Notes under the pieces: generated by a model | The model's input: the letters and a program-made list of their open reading frames with translations, nothing else | Database searches by the model: none | What the model was told of the DNA's origin: nothing | Part shown: piece after piece, positions 34,228 to 41,181 of the stretch | Layout: each line of letters begins with the position of its first letter | How positions within the stretch are numbered: the stretch's first letter is position 1 | Program-made: the position numbers and the translations under genes | Assembly (NCBI RefSeq): GCF_030161395.1 | Contig: NZ_BSST01000001.1 | Span: 2,914,001 to 2,978,000 of the forward strand | Source: Thalassotalea insulae | GTDB taxonomy: Bacteria > Pseudomonadota > Gammaproteobacteria > Enterobacterales > Alteromonadaceae | Length of the DNA: 64,000 nucleotides | Direction: 5' to 3'

Positions 34228-35610
34228 ATGCAAAAAATGGCTCCATCCTTGCTGATGGTCGCTTTATCGATGGGAATTTCAGCGTGTAATAGCTCTGAGT
34301 CACAAGATGAAAAAGTGGTTATTAATAAAAACCCGTATCCGAGTACTTATCACCCGCTAGCAAGTCAACCCACCTTGATCCGTCATGCAACGGTATTAAC
34401 CGGCACTGGAAAGCGCTTGGATAATGCCGATGTTTTAATGGAACAGGGTAAGATCGTGCAAGTTGGCACTAATTTATCAGCCTCGCAGGCTCAGGTTGTC
34501 GAGGCTGAAGGAAAGTGGCTGACACCTGGTATCATTGATGTCCATTCTCACCTTGGCGTTTATCCAAGTCCATCGGCGGAATCTCACGCTGATGTCAATG
34601 AAGCGACACAGCCTAACAGTTCTGAAGTATGGGCTGAACATAGCATTTGGCCGCAAGATCCTGGGTTTCATCAGGCGCGTGCTGGGGGGATCACCACATT
34701 ACAGATTTTACCTGGCTCAGCCAATTTATTTGGTGGCCGAGGAGTTACCTTGCGCAATGTGCCAAGCCCGACCATGCAAGGGATGAAATTTCCTGAAGCA
34801 CCTTATGGTTTGAAAATGGCCTGCGGTGAAAATCCGAAACGTGTTTATGGAGGTAAAAAAATAGCGCCATCAACCCGAATGGGCAATATGGCAGGTTATC
34901 GCATGGCTTGGGCAGAAGCGGTGGAATATAAACGCGCTTGGGATAAATATGAAACTGATTATGCTGCTGGGAAGAACCCTGAAGTACCGACGCGTGATAT
35001 TGAGCTAGATACATTGAAAGGTGTACTCGATGGTGAAATCCTTATTCATAATCATTGCTATAAAGCGGAAGAGATGGCGATGATGATAGATTTAGGAAAA
35101 GAATTTGGTTATCACTCAGGAACATTTCACCATGCGATTGAAGCCTATAAAATTGCTGATAAATTAGCGGAAAATGGTAACTGCGCGGCAATGTGGCCAG
35201 ATTGGTGGGGTTTTAAAATGGAAGCTTATGACATGGTGCAGGAAAATGTCGCTATTGTTGATGCACAGAAAAACTCTTGCGCTGTGGTTCATTCTGATTC
35301 AGCAACTACCATTCAACGGCTCAATCAGGAAGTTGGTAAAGTGATGTATCGGGCGAATGAGCATGGTTTTGATATTAAACCGCAACATGCGATCACCTGG
35401 ATCACAGCTAATGCCGCTAAGTCGCTAGGTATTGCTGACAAAACAGGTAGCCTAGAGCCAGGGAAAAATGCCGATTTGGTGCTGTGGAACGACAATCCGT
35501 TTAGTGTTTATGCCCAGGCTGAACAGGTATTTGTTGATGGCGCTAAAGTCTATGATCGGTTTGACGAAAAATATCAGGCGCAAAGTGACTTTATGTTAGG
35601 TCAGCGGTAA
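34228..35610 (+). CDS. Amidohydrolase-superfamily lipoprotein, metal site intact
   Basis: A 460-residue metal-dependent hydrolase of the imidazolonepropionase-like group. A signal with lipobox (MGISAC, C20) places it on a periplasmic membrane face. Metal ligands are present: H106 and H108 in IIDVHSHLG, H274 and H276 in ILIHNHCY, H301/H302, and D357 in VHSDSAT. The C-terminal LGIADKTGSLEPGKNADLVLWNDNPF closes the composite beta-sandwich. Substrate unknown; relatives include prolidase-like dipeptidases. It is 14 bases upstream of a degenerate paralogue, forming an operon. Confidence 0.9.
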   Translation: MQKMAPSLLMVALSMGISACNSSESQDEKVVINKNPYPSTYHPLASQPTLIRHATVLTGTGKRLDNADVLMEQGKIVQVGTNLSASQAQVVEAEGKWLTPGIIDVHSHLGVYPSPSAESHADVNEATQPNSSEVWAEHSIWPQDPGFHQARAGGITTLQILPGSANLFGGRGVTLRNVPSPTMQGMKFPEAPYGLKMACGENPKRVYGGKKIAPSTRMGNMAGYRMAWAEAVEYKRAWDKYETDYAAGKNPEVPTRDIELDTLKGVLDGEILIHNHCYKAEEMAMMIDLGKEFGYHSGTFHHAIEAYKIADKLAENGNCAAMWPDWWGFKMEAYDMVQENVAIVDAQKNSCAVVHSDSATTIQRLNQEVGKVMYRANEHGFDIKPQHAITWITANAAKSLGIADKTGSLEPGKNADLVLWNDNPFSVYAQAEQVFVDGAKVYDRFDEKYQAQSDFMLGQR

Positions 35611-35624
35611 TAAGGAATAAAATT

Positions 35625-36872
35625 ATGACATTATTTAAATCTTCGGTTATCGCGTTAGCATTGACCTGCGCGACTCCTGCATTTGCTGACTCTCTTGCTA
35701 TTACTAATGCCACCGTTCATACAGTGACTGAACAAGGGGTATTAACTCAGGCTACGGTTGTGATTGAAGACGGTAAAATTATTGCGATTAATCCAGAGAC
35801 TGTGATGGCAGATAACATTATCGATGCAATGGGGAAAAATTTAACCCCCGGCCTAATTGGTTCGTTTAATCACTTGGGACTGGTTGAAGTGTCTGCTGTG
35901 TCGAGCACTCGTGATGCTGGTGACAAAGATGCTGATATTACGTTTGATGCCAGTGCGGCATTTAATCCGTTTTCATCTTTGATCCCATATTCTCGCAAAG
36001 GTGGTATCACCACTAATCTGGTGGTGCCCTACGGCGGCGATAAGATGTTTAAAGGTCAGGCTTTTATTGCCAATCTTACAGGGGAATTGGATAGTATCGT
36101 TGAGCGTAATGCAGCGGTTATAGTTGAATTAGGTGCTAAGCGTAAAGGTTCTCGTGCCTTGGAGATCCAACAGTTACGTAATAAGCTGGAAGATGTGCAA
36201 AAAGCGTTAGCAAAAGCGGCAGAAAAATCTGATAACAAAGACGATGAGAAAACAGCGAAAGAACCGAAACGAGATGAAAAAATCATCAATGCGTTATTAG
36301 CAGGAGAAACGCCGTTAATTGCCTATGCAGAGCGGGCAACCGATATTATGGCGTTGTTAGCTCTGAAAAAAGATTTTGCCCTTGATTTAGTGATTTATGG
36401 GGCCGGTGATGCTATTCGCGTGGTCAATCAACTGGCAGAAGCTAAGGTGCCGGTAATTATTGGTGCGATCGAAAATTTACCGAACTTTGATGCTTTGCAG
36501 GTCTCGCTGGAAAGTGCTGCACAGTTAGTGAATGCAGGTGTCACTGTGATATTTTCAGTACGTGGTGACACTCATAATCTTTATCAGTTGCGCTATGACG
36601 CGGGTATCGCTGTGGCTAACGGAATGAATAAAACACAGGCGTTAGCGGCAATAACCGCTAATGCTGCAGATGCATTTGATTTAAATGCCGGGCGCATTGC
36701 GATAGGTAAACGAGCGGATCTGGTACTGTGGAGTGGCGACCCGTTTGAGCTTAGTACTCAGGTTGAAAAAATGTGGATTGAAGGTATCGAATACAGTACC
36801 GACAGCCGTCAGGATGCCCTTAGAAAACGTTATACGGCAGAGGCGGATTTACCAAGAGCCTACGTTAAATAA
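35625..36872 (+). CDS. Amidohydrolase paralogue lacking the metal ligands
   Basis: A 415-residue exported protein (signal peptide to about residue 22, AFA|DSL) with the amidohydrolase scaffold: AITNATVHTV, LTPGLIGSFNHLGLVEV and FDLNAGRIAIGKRADLVLWSGDPFEL. The first HxH is replaced by F81-N82-H83. The later HxH region reads LIAYAERA and the next histidine region reads LVIYGAGDA, so the metal site is essentially gone. A Lys/Glu-rich helical insert lies at about 180-220. Most likely a pseudoenzyme partner of the preceding gene. Confidence 0.85.
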   Translation: MTLFKSSVIALALTCATPAFADSLAITNATVHTVTEQGVLTQATVVIEDGKIIAINPETVMADNIIDAMGKNLTPGLIGSFNHLGLVEVSAVSSTRDAGDKDADITFDASAAFNPFSSLIPYSRKGGITTNLVVPYGGDKMFKGQAFIANLTGELDSIVERNAAVIVELGAKRKGSRALEIQQLRNKLEDVQKALAKAAEKSDNKDDEKTAKEPKRDEKIINALLAGETPLIAYAERATDIMALLALKKDFALDLVIYGAGDAIRVVNQLAEAKVPVIIGAIENLPNFDALQVSLESAAQLVNAGVTVIFSVRGDTHNLYQLRYDAGIAVANGMNKTQALAAITANAADAFDLNAGRIAIGKRADLVLWSGDPFELSTQVEKMWIEGIEYSTDSRQDALRKRYTAEADLPRAYVK

Positions 36873-36901
36873 TTAACAGTTTAGTATTAATTTTTAGCCT
36901 A

Positions 36902-36925
36902 AACCACCTATTTCAGTAGGTGGTT
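36902..36925. terminator. Hairpin after the amidohydrolase operon
   Basis: AACCACCTA (36902-36910) and TAGGTGGTT (36917-36925) pair perfectly around a 6-base loop, 30 bases after the stop codon. No T run follows, so it may stabilise the message end rather than terminate. Confidence 0.4.
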
Positions 36926-36997
36926 ATCATCAAAAAAGGGCTTTGCCTGAAAGAGCCAGTTGATAATACTATTTGGGGTTATCGGCTGATTGGTTTG

Positions 36998-37197
36998 TCG
37001 AGGTTGCTCGACGGCAACCAGAAGGGCTAAACGCCGAGCCCCTCTGGACTCCCCGGCGCTGCTAGCAAATGTTGATGCTAAAATTCAACTCACACTTTCG
37101 ATGTAACGCTAAGAAGGCACATCCCTATGCCTGCTTAGCTTTGTTGGCATCCATGCCAACAATACATGCAGCAAGAGTTGGATTTTAGCCATTTGCT
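36998..37197. repeat. Structured non-coding element with nested inverted repeats
   Basis: Five stems are packed in 200 bases: GTCGAG/CTCGAC (36998-37013); CCAGAAGGGCT/AGCCCCTCTGG (37019-37048); an outer imperfect pair (37065-37091 with 37175-37197); inside it GCTAAGAAGGCA/TGCCTGCTTAGC (37108-37139); and the perfect TTGTTGGCAT/ATGCCAACAA (37141-37162). It is more GC-rich than its surroundings and has no coding frame. It could be a MITE-like repeat or a structured RNA. Confidence 0.55.
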
Positions 37198-37308
37198 CAA
37201 AGCAGACTGAATGCGTTGTTTGCGCTGAGTGATTTATTTCGCTGTGTTGAGCTATCGTTTTAAGAAAATGATAGCTTCAGGTTCAAATAAGGTTCTGGAC
37301 AGGAGAGG

Positions 37309-37353
37309 CCCCCTTCGAGGGGGTCAACGAAAGCCACCTTCTTTAGATGGTGG
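37309..37353. repeat. Paired hairpins resembling an IS200/IS605-type right end
   Basis: CCCCCT/AGGGGG (37309-37323) and CCACCTTC/GATGGTGG with a TTTA loop (37334-37353). The second, with its CTTTAG apex, recalls the hairpin at the right end of IS200/IS605 (TnpB) elements. No transposase or TnpB gene is nearby, so at most this is a remnant. The 36873-37528 gap holds nothing else I can name. Confidence 0.35.
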
Positions 37354-37528
37354 ATATTTACTTATTACCATGGCAAGATCTTTATTTATGGTGTCGGTCG
37401 ATATTGGGCTTTAATTGGCCGACACAATTACCAAAGATATGCAGTTACTAGGCGTGAATACTTTTACGCTTTATTCCAATAACTTGCTTCGCTAAAATAA
37501 TGATTCCTGTCTTAAATTCAGCTAGCTT

Positions 37529-38410
37529 ATGACTCAAGAACTTATCCAATCCAATCAATACGGCGCGATTAATCAGCGTAAAATTAACGATATTGCCATT
37601 TTAGATATCTCTCATGTTAATCATAACGCGTCATTATCTTTATACGGTGGTCAGGTATTAAGCTGGCAACCTAGTGGCGAGCAAGAGGTTTTTTGGTTAA
37701 GTGATAGCGCTGATTTTTCCTATGGTAAAGCGATCAGAGGCGGCATTCCTATTTGCTGGCCCTGGTTTGGCGCTAATTTAGACGAGCAGGGAATAAATGG
37801 TGGTAACCACGGTTTTGCCCGCACTAGCTTATGGCAACTTATCGACAGTGAAATTAATAAACAAGGTGTGAGTTTAACGCTAGAGCTGGTAGGGGAAGAT
37901 CGCCACCCATTATGGCCAGCGCAATTTAAAGTCACTCAACAACTATTTTTCGGCAGTGAATTTTCCCAGCAGCTAACTATGGAAAATTTATCGAATCAGG
38001 ATGTGCAATATACAACTGCCGTGCACAGTTATTTTGCGGTTAGTGCACCAGAAAATGTCACTGCGCCTGAGTTATCGTCTGTTTATTTTGATGATAAGTT
38101 AACCGGGCTTAGCGCTCAGCAAACGGCACTAGTGAATTGCGTTGGGCCAATCGATCGCATCTACCATACCAGCGAAAATCAGCAAATAATCGATGCTCAG
38201 TGGCAACGCAAAATTTTGATTGAAACTCAGCATTGCCAGCAATATGTACTGTGGAATCCGGGTAAAGAAACCGCCAGTACTATGGATGATATTCATACTG
38301 GTGGTGAAAATGAGTATGTTTGTCTGGAAGCGGCGAATACTAATTGGCAGTTAATAAAAGCTGGCGAGCAAACAAGTATTAAACAAAAAGTATCTCTGGA
38401 GTCTCTTTAG
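37529..38410 (+). CDS. YeaD-like D-hexose-6-phosphate mutarotase (aldose 1-epimerase family)
   Basis: A 293-residue protein of the galactose-mutarotase fold. ASLSLYGGQVLSWQPSGEQEVFWLSDSADFSYGKAIRGGIPICWPWFG, GFARTSLW and YTTAVHSYFAV are typical of YeaD-type glucose-6-phosphate 1-epimerases, and ENEYVCLEAAN is the usual C-terminal motif. It is a cytoplasmic sugar-phosphate anomer equilibration enzyme. It is monocistronic, without sugar genes nearby. Confidence 0.9.
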   Translation: MTQELIQSNQYGAINQRKINDIAILDISHVNHNASLSLYGGQVLSWQPSGEQEVFWLSDSADFSYGKAIRGGIPICWPWFGANLDEQGINGGNHGFARTSLWQLIDSEINKQGVSLTLELVGEDRHPLWPAQFKVTQQLFFGSEFSQQLTMENLSNQDVQYTTAVHSYFAVSAPENVTAPELSSVYFDDKLTGLSAQQTALVNCVGPIDRIYHTSENQQIIDAQWQRKILIETQHCQQYVLWNPGKETASTMDDIHTGGENEYVCLEAANTNWQLIKAGEQTSIKQKVSLESL

Positions 38411-38739
38411 CGTGAATGGTTTTGCTTTGTTGAACATATTCAGTTGAGCAAGTTGTAACGTGAACGGTCAGGTGCGATTAATAGCGTTCAATCAAATCCG
38501 ACAGTCGCAAATGTTGTATTACCCCAAATCAGAAGACACTTTAGATCTTGTTAAGAACCCTAGAGCGAATCAGGGCGATGATCGAAAGCCTTAGTACGCC
38601 TGCAAAAAACGTCACTATTGTGATAGTTAGTTAAAAAATTGTATAAAAAACAATCGCATGAGTGTCAGGAAATTTTACAAACGGATTAGGATATACATTT
38701 TGCTTAGTGTTTTCTTCTTAAAAACATCAACTTATATCT
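38411..38739. other. Intergenic region between the epimerase and the PEP-CTERM gene
   Basis: No reading frame or clear hairpin; the only element I support is the sigma-54-type promoter at its right edge. Confidence 0.4.
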
Positions 38740-38755
38740 TGGTATAACTTTTGCT
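38740..38755 (+). promoter_or_regulatory. Candidate sigma-54 (-24/-12) promoter of the PEP-CTERM gene
   Basis: TGGTATAACTTTTGCT has GG (38741-38742) and GC (38753-38754) exactly 12 bases apart, as in TGGCAC-N5-TTGC. It would start transcription about 34 bases before the ATG. PEP-CTERM genes are often under the sigma-54-dependent PrsK/PrsR system. Caution: TTGGTATAA also resembles one arm of the dispersed repeat seen in this window. Confidence 0.45.
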
Positions 38756-38799
38756 ATTTCGCGATTAGAAAAAGTTTAAAGAATAAGGAAAACAAAAAA

Positions 38800-39447
38800 A
38801 TGAAAAAGAAAATCAGTTGGTTATTGAACCTTTGCGTATTGACGCTTGGACTAGCATCTCAACCTTCTATAGCCGCACTTATCACTTTAAATGCTGAAGG
38901 CAGCTTAGGGGGGGTCCCGAGTGAACTTTTGCCTTACTTTTCTAGGGGAGATCGAGTAATCTATGAACTAGTATTTGATACGGAGACTCCTCCAGACTCG
39001 CAGATTGTTGGATTTGCATCTTCATTTAAGAGTTCTGTTAGTTTATTCAGTGTGACTATTGGAGAATTCAATGCTATGGCGTCTTCTGTGACAGAGTTAA
39101 CTGTTTGGAACAACTCTGATATAAGAGTCAACGCTAGAATTTCAGATGGATTAACCAGTTCCGAATTAGGCAGTTTTATTGTCGAGAGATTAGCTTTCCA
39201 ATTGTTTGATAGTGACGCTAAATGGCTTGATAGTATTAGTATTCCAACACATTACCCATCTCCCAGTGAATACGAAAATCATATATTTAGAGTTGATTTT
39301 GATAGTTCAAATAACCTTTATCTAACTGGTGAGCTTGATTCGTTCAACGTAAGCTATGAAGTGCCAGAACCATCAACATTATCGATATTGCTACTGTTTT
39401 TAAGCTTTTTGTATCTACGATTGATAAGGAAACGATTTATCAATTAA
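38800..39447 (+). CDS. PEP-CTERM sorting-domain protein
   Basis: A 215-residue secreted protein: signal peptide (LNLCVLTLGLASQPSIAAL, to about residue 26), a beta-rich body, then the C-terminal sorting signal VPEPSTLSILLLFLSFLYLRLIRKRF. It contains the PEP motif, a hydrophobic helix and a basic tail, which an exosortase (EpsH/XrtA type) would recognise and cleave. The body (GDRVIYELVFDTETPPDSQ) resembles other PEP-CTERM proteins of unknown function. AAGGAAA precedes ATG 38800. No exosortase gene lies in this window. Confidence 0.88.
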   Translation: MKKKISWLLNLCVLTLGLASQPSIAALITLNAEGSLGGVPSELLPYFSRGDRVIYELVFDTETPPDSQIVGFASSFKSSVSLFSVTIGEFNAMASSVTELTVWNNSDIRVNARISDGLTSSELGSFIVERLAFQLFDSDAKWLDSISIPTHYPSPSEYENHIFRVDFDSSNNLYLTGELDSFNVSYEVPEPSTLSILLLFLSFLYLRLIRKRFIN

Positions 39448-39499
39448 GCACGCTCACTTTTTAGGAAGTTTATAGTCAGACTTATAAGTGCTGCACAGT

Positions 39500-39564
39500 G
39501 GGGGAACTTGGTTCAATCTATGGAATAAATACCATATTGATCAAAGTTGAACCTGTATTCCCCC
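39500..39564. repeat. Long inverted repeat after the PEP-CTERM gene
   Basis: Arms of 17-18 bases (39500-39516 and 39547-39564) share GGGGGAA and GGTTCAA with their complements, interrupted by a 3-4 base internal bulge. The loop holds a small TATGG/CCATA hairpin. It may act as a transcript end between convergent genes, but there is no T run. Confidence 0.4.
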
Positions 39565-39709
39565 TTTCTTCCTTGCTCTAAACGGCGGCTCCTTGTCTAA
39601 AGCTATCATTGAGCGTATTGCTAGTGAACGACCGTTCTTCGAACATAGCTGCCCTTCATATGAAATATCAACTTAATTTTCAAATCTGTAAGATATCAGC
39701 TTCTATAAT

Positions 39710-40378
39710 TTAGTTAATCCGTAAATGGTTCTCCAACAGTTGCCGGGTAAAACTGGTTTTCAGGTAAAAGCCACGAGGTAAGGTTTGAAAAGGCTGGCCG
39801 TGTTTATTAAAGGCTTTAGTTTTCGCTTTGCTGTTCGCAGCTTTGGGTCTAAGTTGTAATGCTTGACCGTATCTTGCTGTAATTTTTTCAACATCACCAA
39901 GGACGATCATATCGGTTAATTCTTGCCAGTCATCCGCAAGTATCTTTTCTTCTTCTGGGGTTGGACTCCAAAGAAATGGCGTGCCGATTATCCGCTCGGC
40001 TACTGGTATGCTTCGTTCAGCAATAACCGGCACCCATAACACCCGGGCAAGCTTATTACGAATATGGCTGTTTTGCCAGGTGATGCCGGTTAACCCGGTT
40101 AATGGTGCGACACAGACAAAGGTGGTTTCTAATGGTTTGCCTAGTCGGTCGATTGGGAGTGATTTTAGTTCTATCCCTAAGTGGGGAAAGTCAGGCTCTG
40201 GTTTCGAGCCAGCACTGGCTCCTAACGCTTGTTCGAGTAATAATCCGTTCCAGCCTTTTTCCTTATTTAGGTTCGCTGGCACTTTAATTTGATAAAGCGC
40301 AGCAACTTCACCTAAGGATAATCCTGCTAATTCATTAGCCCGGTGAATTAGTTCTGCTTCGTTGGCGGGGATGTTCAT
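39710..40378 (-). CDS. mutH: DNA mismatch repair endonuclease MutH
   Basis: Nicks the unmethylated strand at hemimethylated GATC sites when activated by MutS and MutL. About 222 residues, close to the enteric length, with GASAGSKPEPDFPHLGIELKSLPIDRLGKPLETTFVCVAPLTG holding the catalytic D/E/K set, plus RVLWVPV and LRPKAANSKA. The frame opens 12 codons earlier (40414), but the ATG at 40378 (MNIPANEAEL) has AGGT at good spacing. It is divergent from rppH. Its presence implies Dam methylation in this organism. Confidence 0.96.
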   Translation of the reverse strand: MNIPANEAELIHRANELAGLSLGEVAALYQIKVPANLNKEKGWNGLLLEQALGASAGSKPEPDFPHLGIELKSLPIDRLGKPLETTFVCVAPLTGLTGITWQNSHIRNKLARVLWVPVIAERSIPVAERIIGTPFLWSPTPEEEKILADDWQELTDMIVLGDVEKITARYGQALQLRPKAANSKAKTKAFNKHGQPFQTLPRGFYLKTSFTRQLLENHLRIN

Positions 40379-40552
40379 TGGTGACCTAGTGAAATATAGC
40401 GGGTGAAAAGGCATATTATCTAGCGCAGGTTATTGTAATACAAGTGCAATATCTTTCTGCATCGGGTTATTTTATCATTGCGAAAGTTTTATTTGCTCAC
40501 AGGGCCAGATTATGGAAGAATCAAACCATAGTTAAATTTTTTAGGAAGTCCT

Positions 40553-41059
40553 GTGATAGATGCCGAAGGCTATCGAGCCAACGTCGGCATAGTTATAATC
40601 AACGACAGGGGACAAGTTTTTTGGGCAAGACGCTATGGTCAGCACTCTTGGCAATATCCGCAAGGCGGAGTTGATGAAGGGGAAACACCAGAGCAAACCA
40701 TGTATCGGGAGTTATATGAGGAAGTTGGATTAAAACCTGAACATGTTAAAATTATTGCTTCAACGAAACATTGGCTAAGGTACAAATTACCAAAACGATT
40801 GATCAGACATGACAGTAAACCTGTTTGTATCGGACAAAAACAGAAATGGTTTTTGCTGAAACTGACAGCGAAAGAATCAGCAGTTGATTTATTACATTCA
40901 AGTCACCCTGAGTTTGATGATTGGCGTTGGGTAAGTTATTGGTACCCTGTTAGACAAGTTGTCTCATTTAAGCGTGAAGTTTATCGCAAAGTGATGAAAG
41001 AATTCATCACTCATAGTTTACCAGGTTATCGCCCGGATCGCCGAAAACGTCGTAGTTGA
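40553..41059 (+). CDS. rppH: RNA pyrophosphohydrolase RppH
   Basis: Removes pyrophosphate from mRNA 5' ends, triggering decay. The 168-residue Nudix protein has GYRANVGIVIINDRGQVFWARRYGQHSWQYPQGGVDEGETPEQTMYRELYEEVGL, the complete Nudix box, and RYKLPKRLIRHDSKPVCIGQKQKWFLL. It starts with GTG 40553, with AGGA seven bases upstream. Order rppH-ptsP is conserved, but a terminator separates the two here. Confidence 0.97.
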   Translation: MIDAEGYRANVGIVIINDRGQVFWARRYGQHSWQYPQGGVDEGETPEQTMYRELYEEVGLKPEHVKIIASTKHWLRYKLPKRLIRHDSKPVCIGQKQKWFLLKLTAKESAVDLLHSSHPEFDDWRWVSYWYPVRQVVSFKREVYRKVMKEFITHSLPGYRPDRRKRRS

Positions 41060-41099
41060 TTATCACTGTGTTAACCTTAATATTAAGGTCAAAATACCA

Positions 41100-41132
41100 A
41101 TGGCTCACTGTTTAACTGTGGGCTATTTTTTT
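41100..41132 (+). terminator. Terminator between rppH and ptsP
   Basis: ATGGCTCAC (41100-41108) and GTGGGCTAT (41118-41126) form nine pairs including two G-U wobbles, followed by a T run. Confidence 0.65.
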
Positions 41133-41181
41133 ATATGAACTAGACAGAAGCCCTTAAAAACTAATAGTAACAAGAGGTGTT

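Noticed and set aside
37065..37197. Integron attC-like site
   Set aside because: The nested stems have a suitable size, but the ends lack the RYYYAAC and GTTRRRY core sites and there are no cassettes around it.
37229..37414. 61-residue reading frame in the structured intergenic element
   Set aside because: Its translation merely reads through hairpins, has no ribosome binding site and no recognisable domain.
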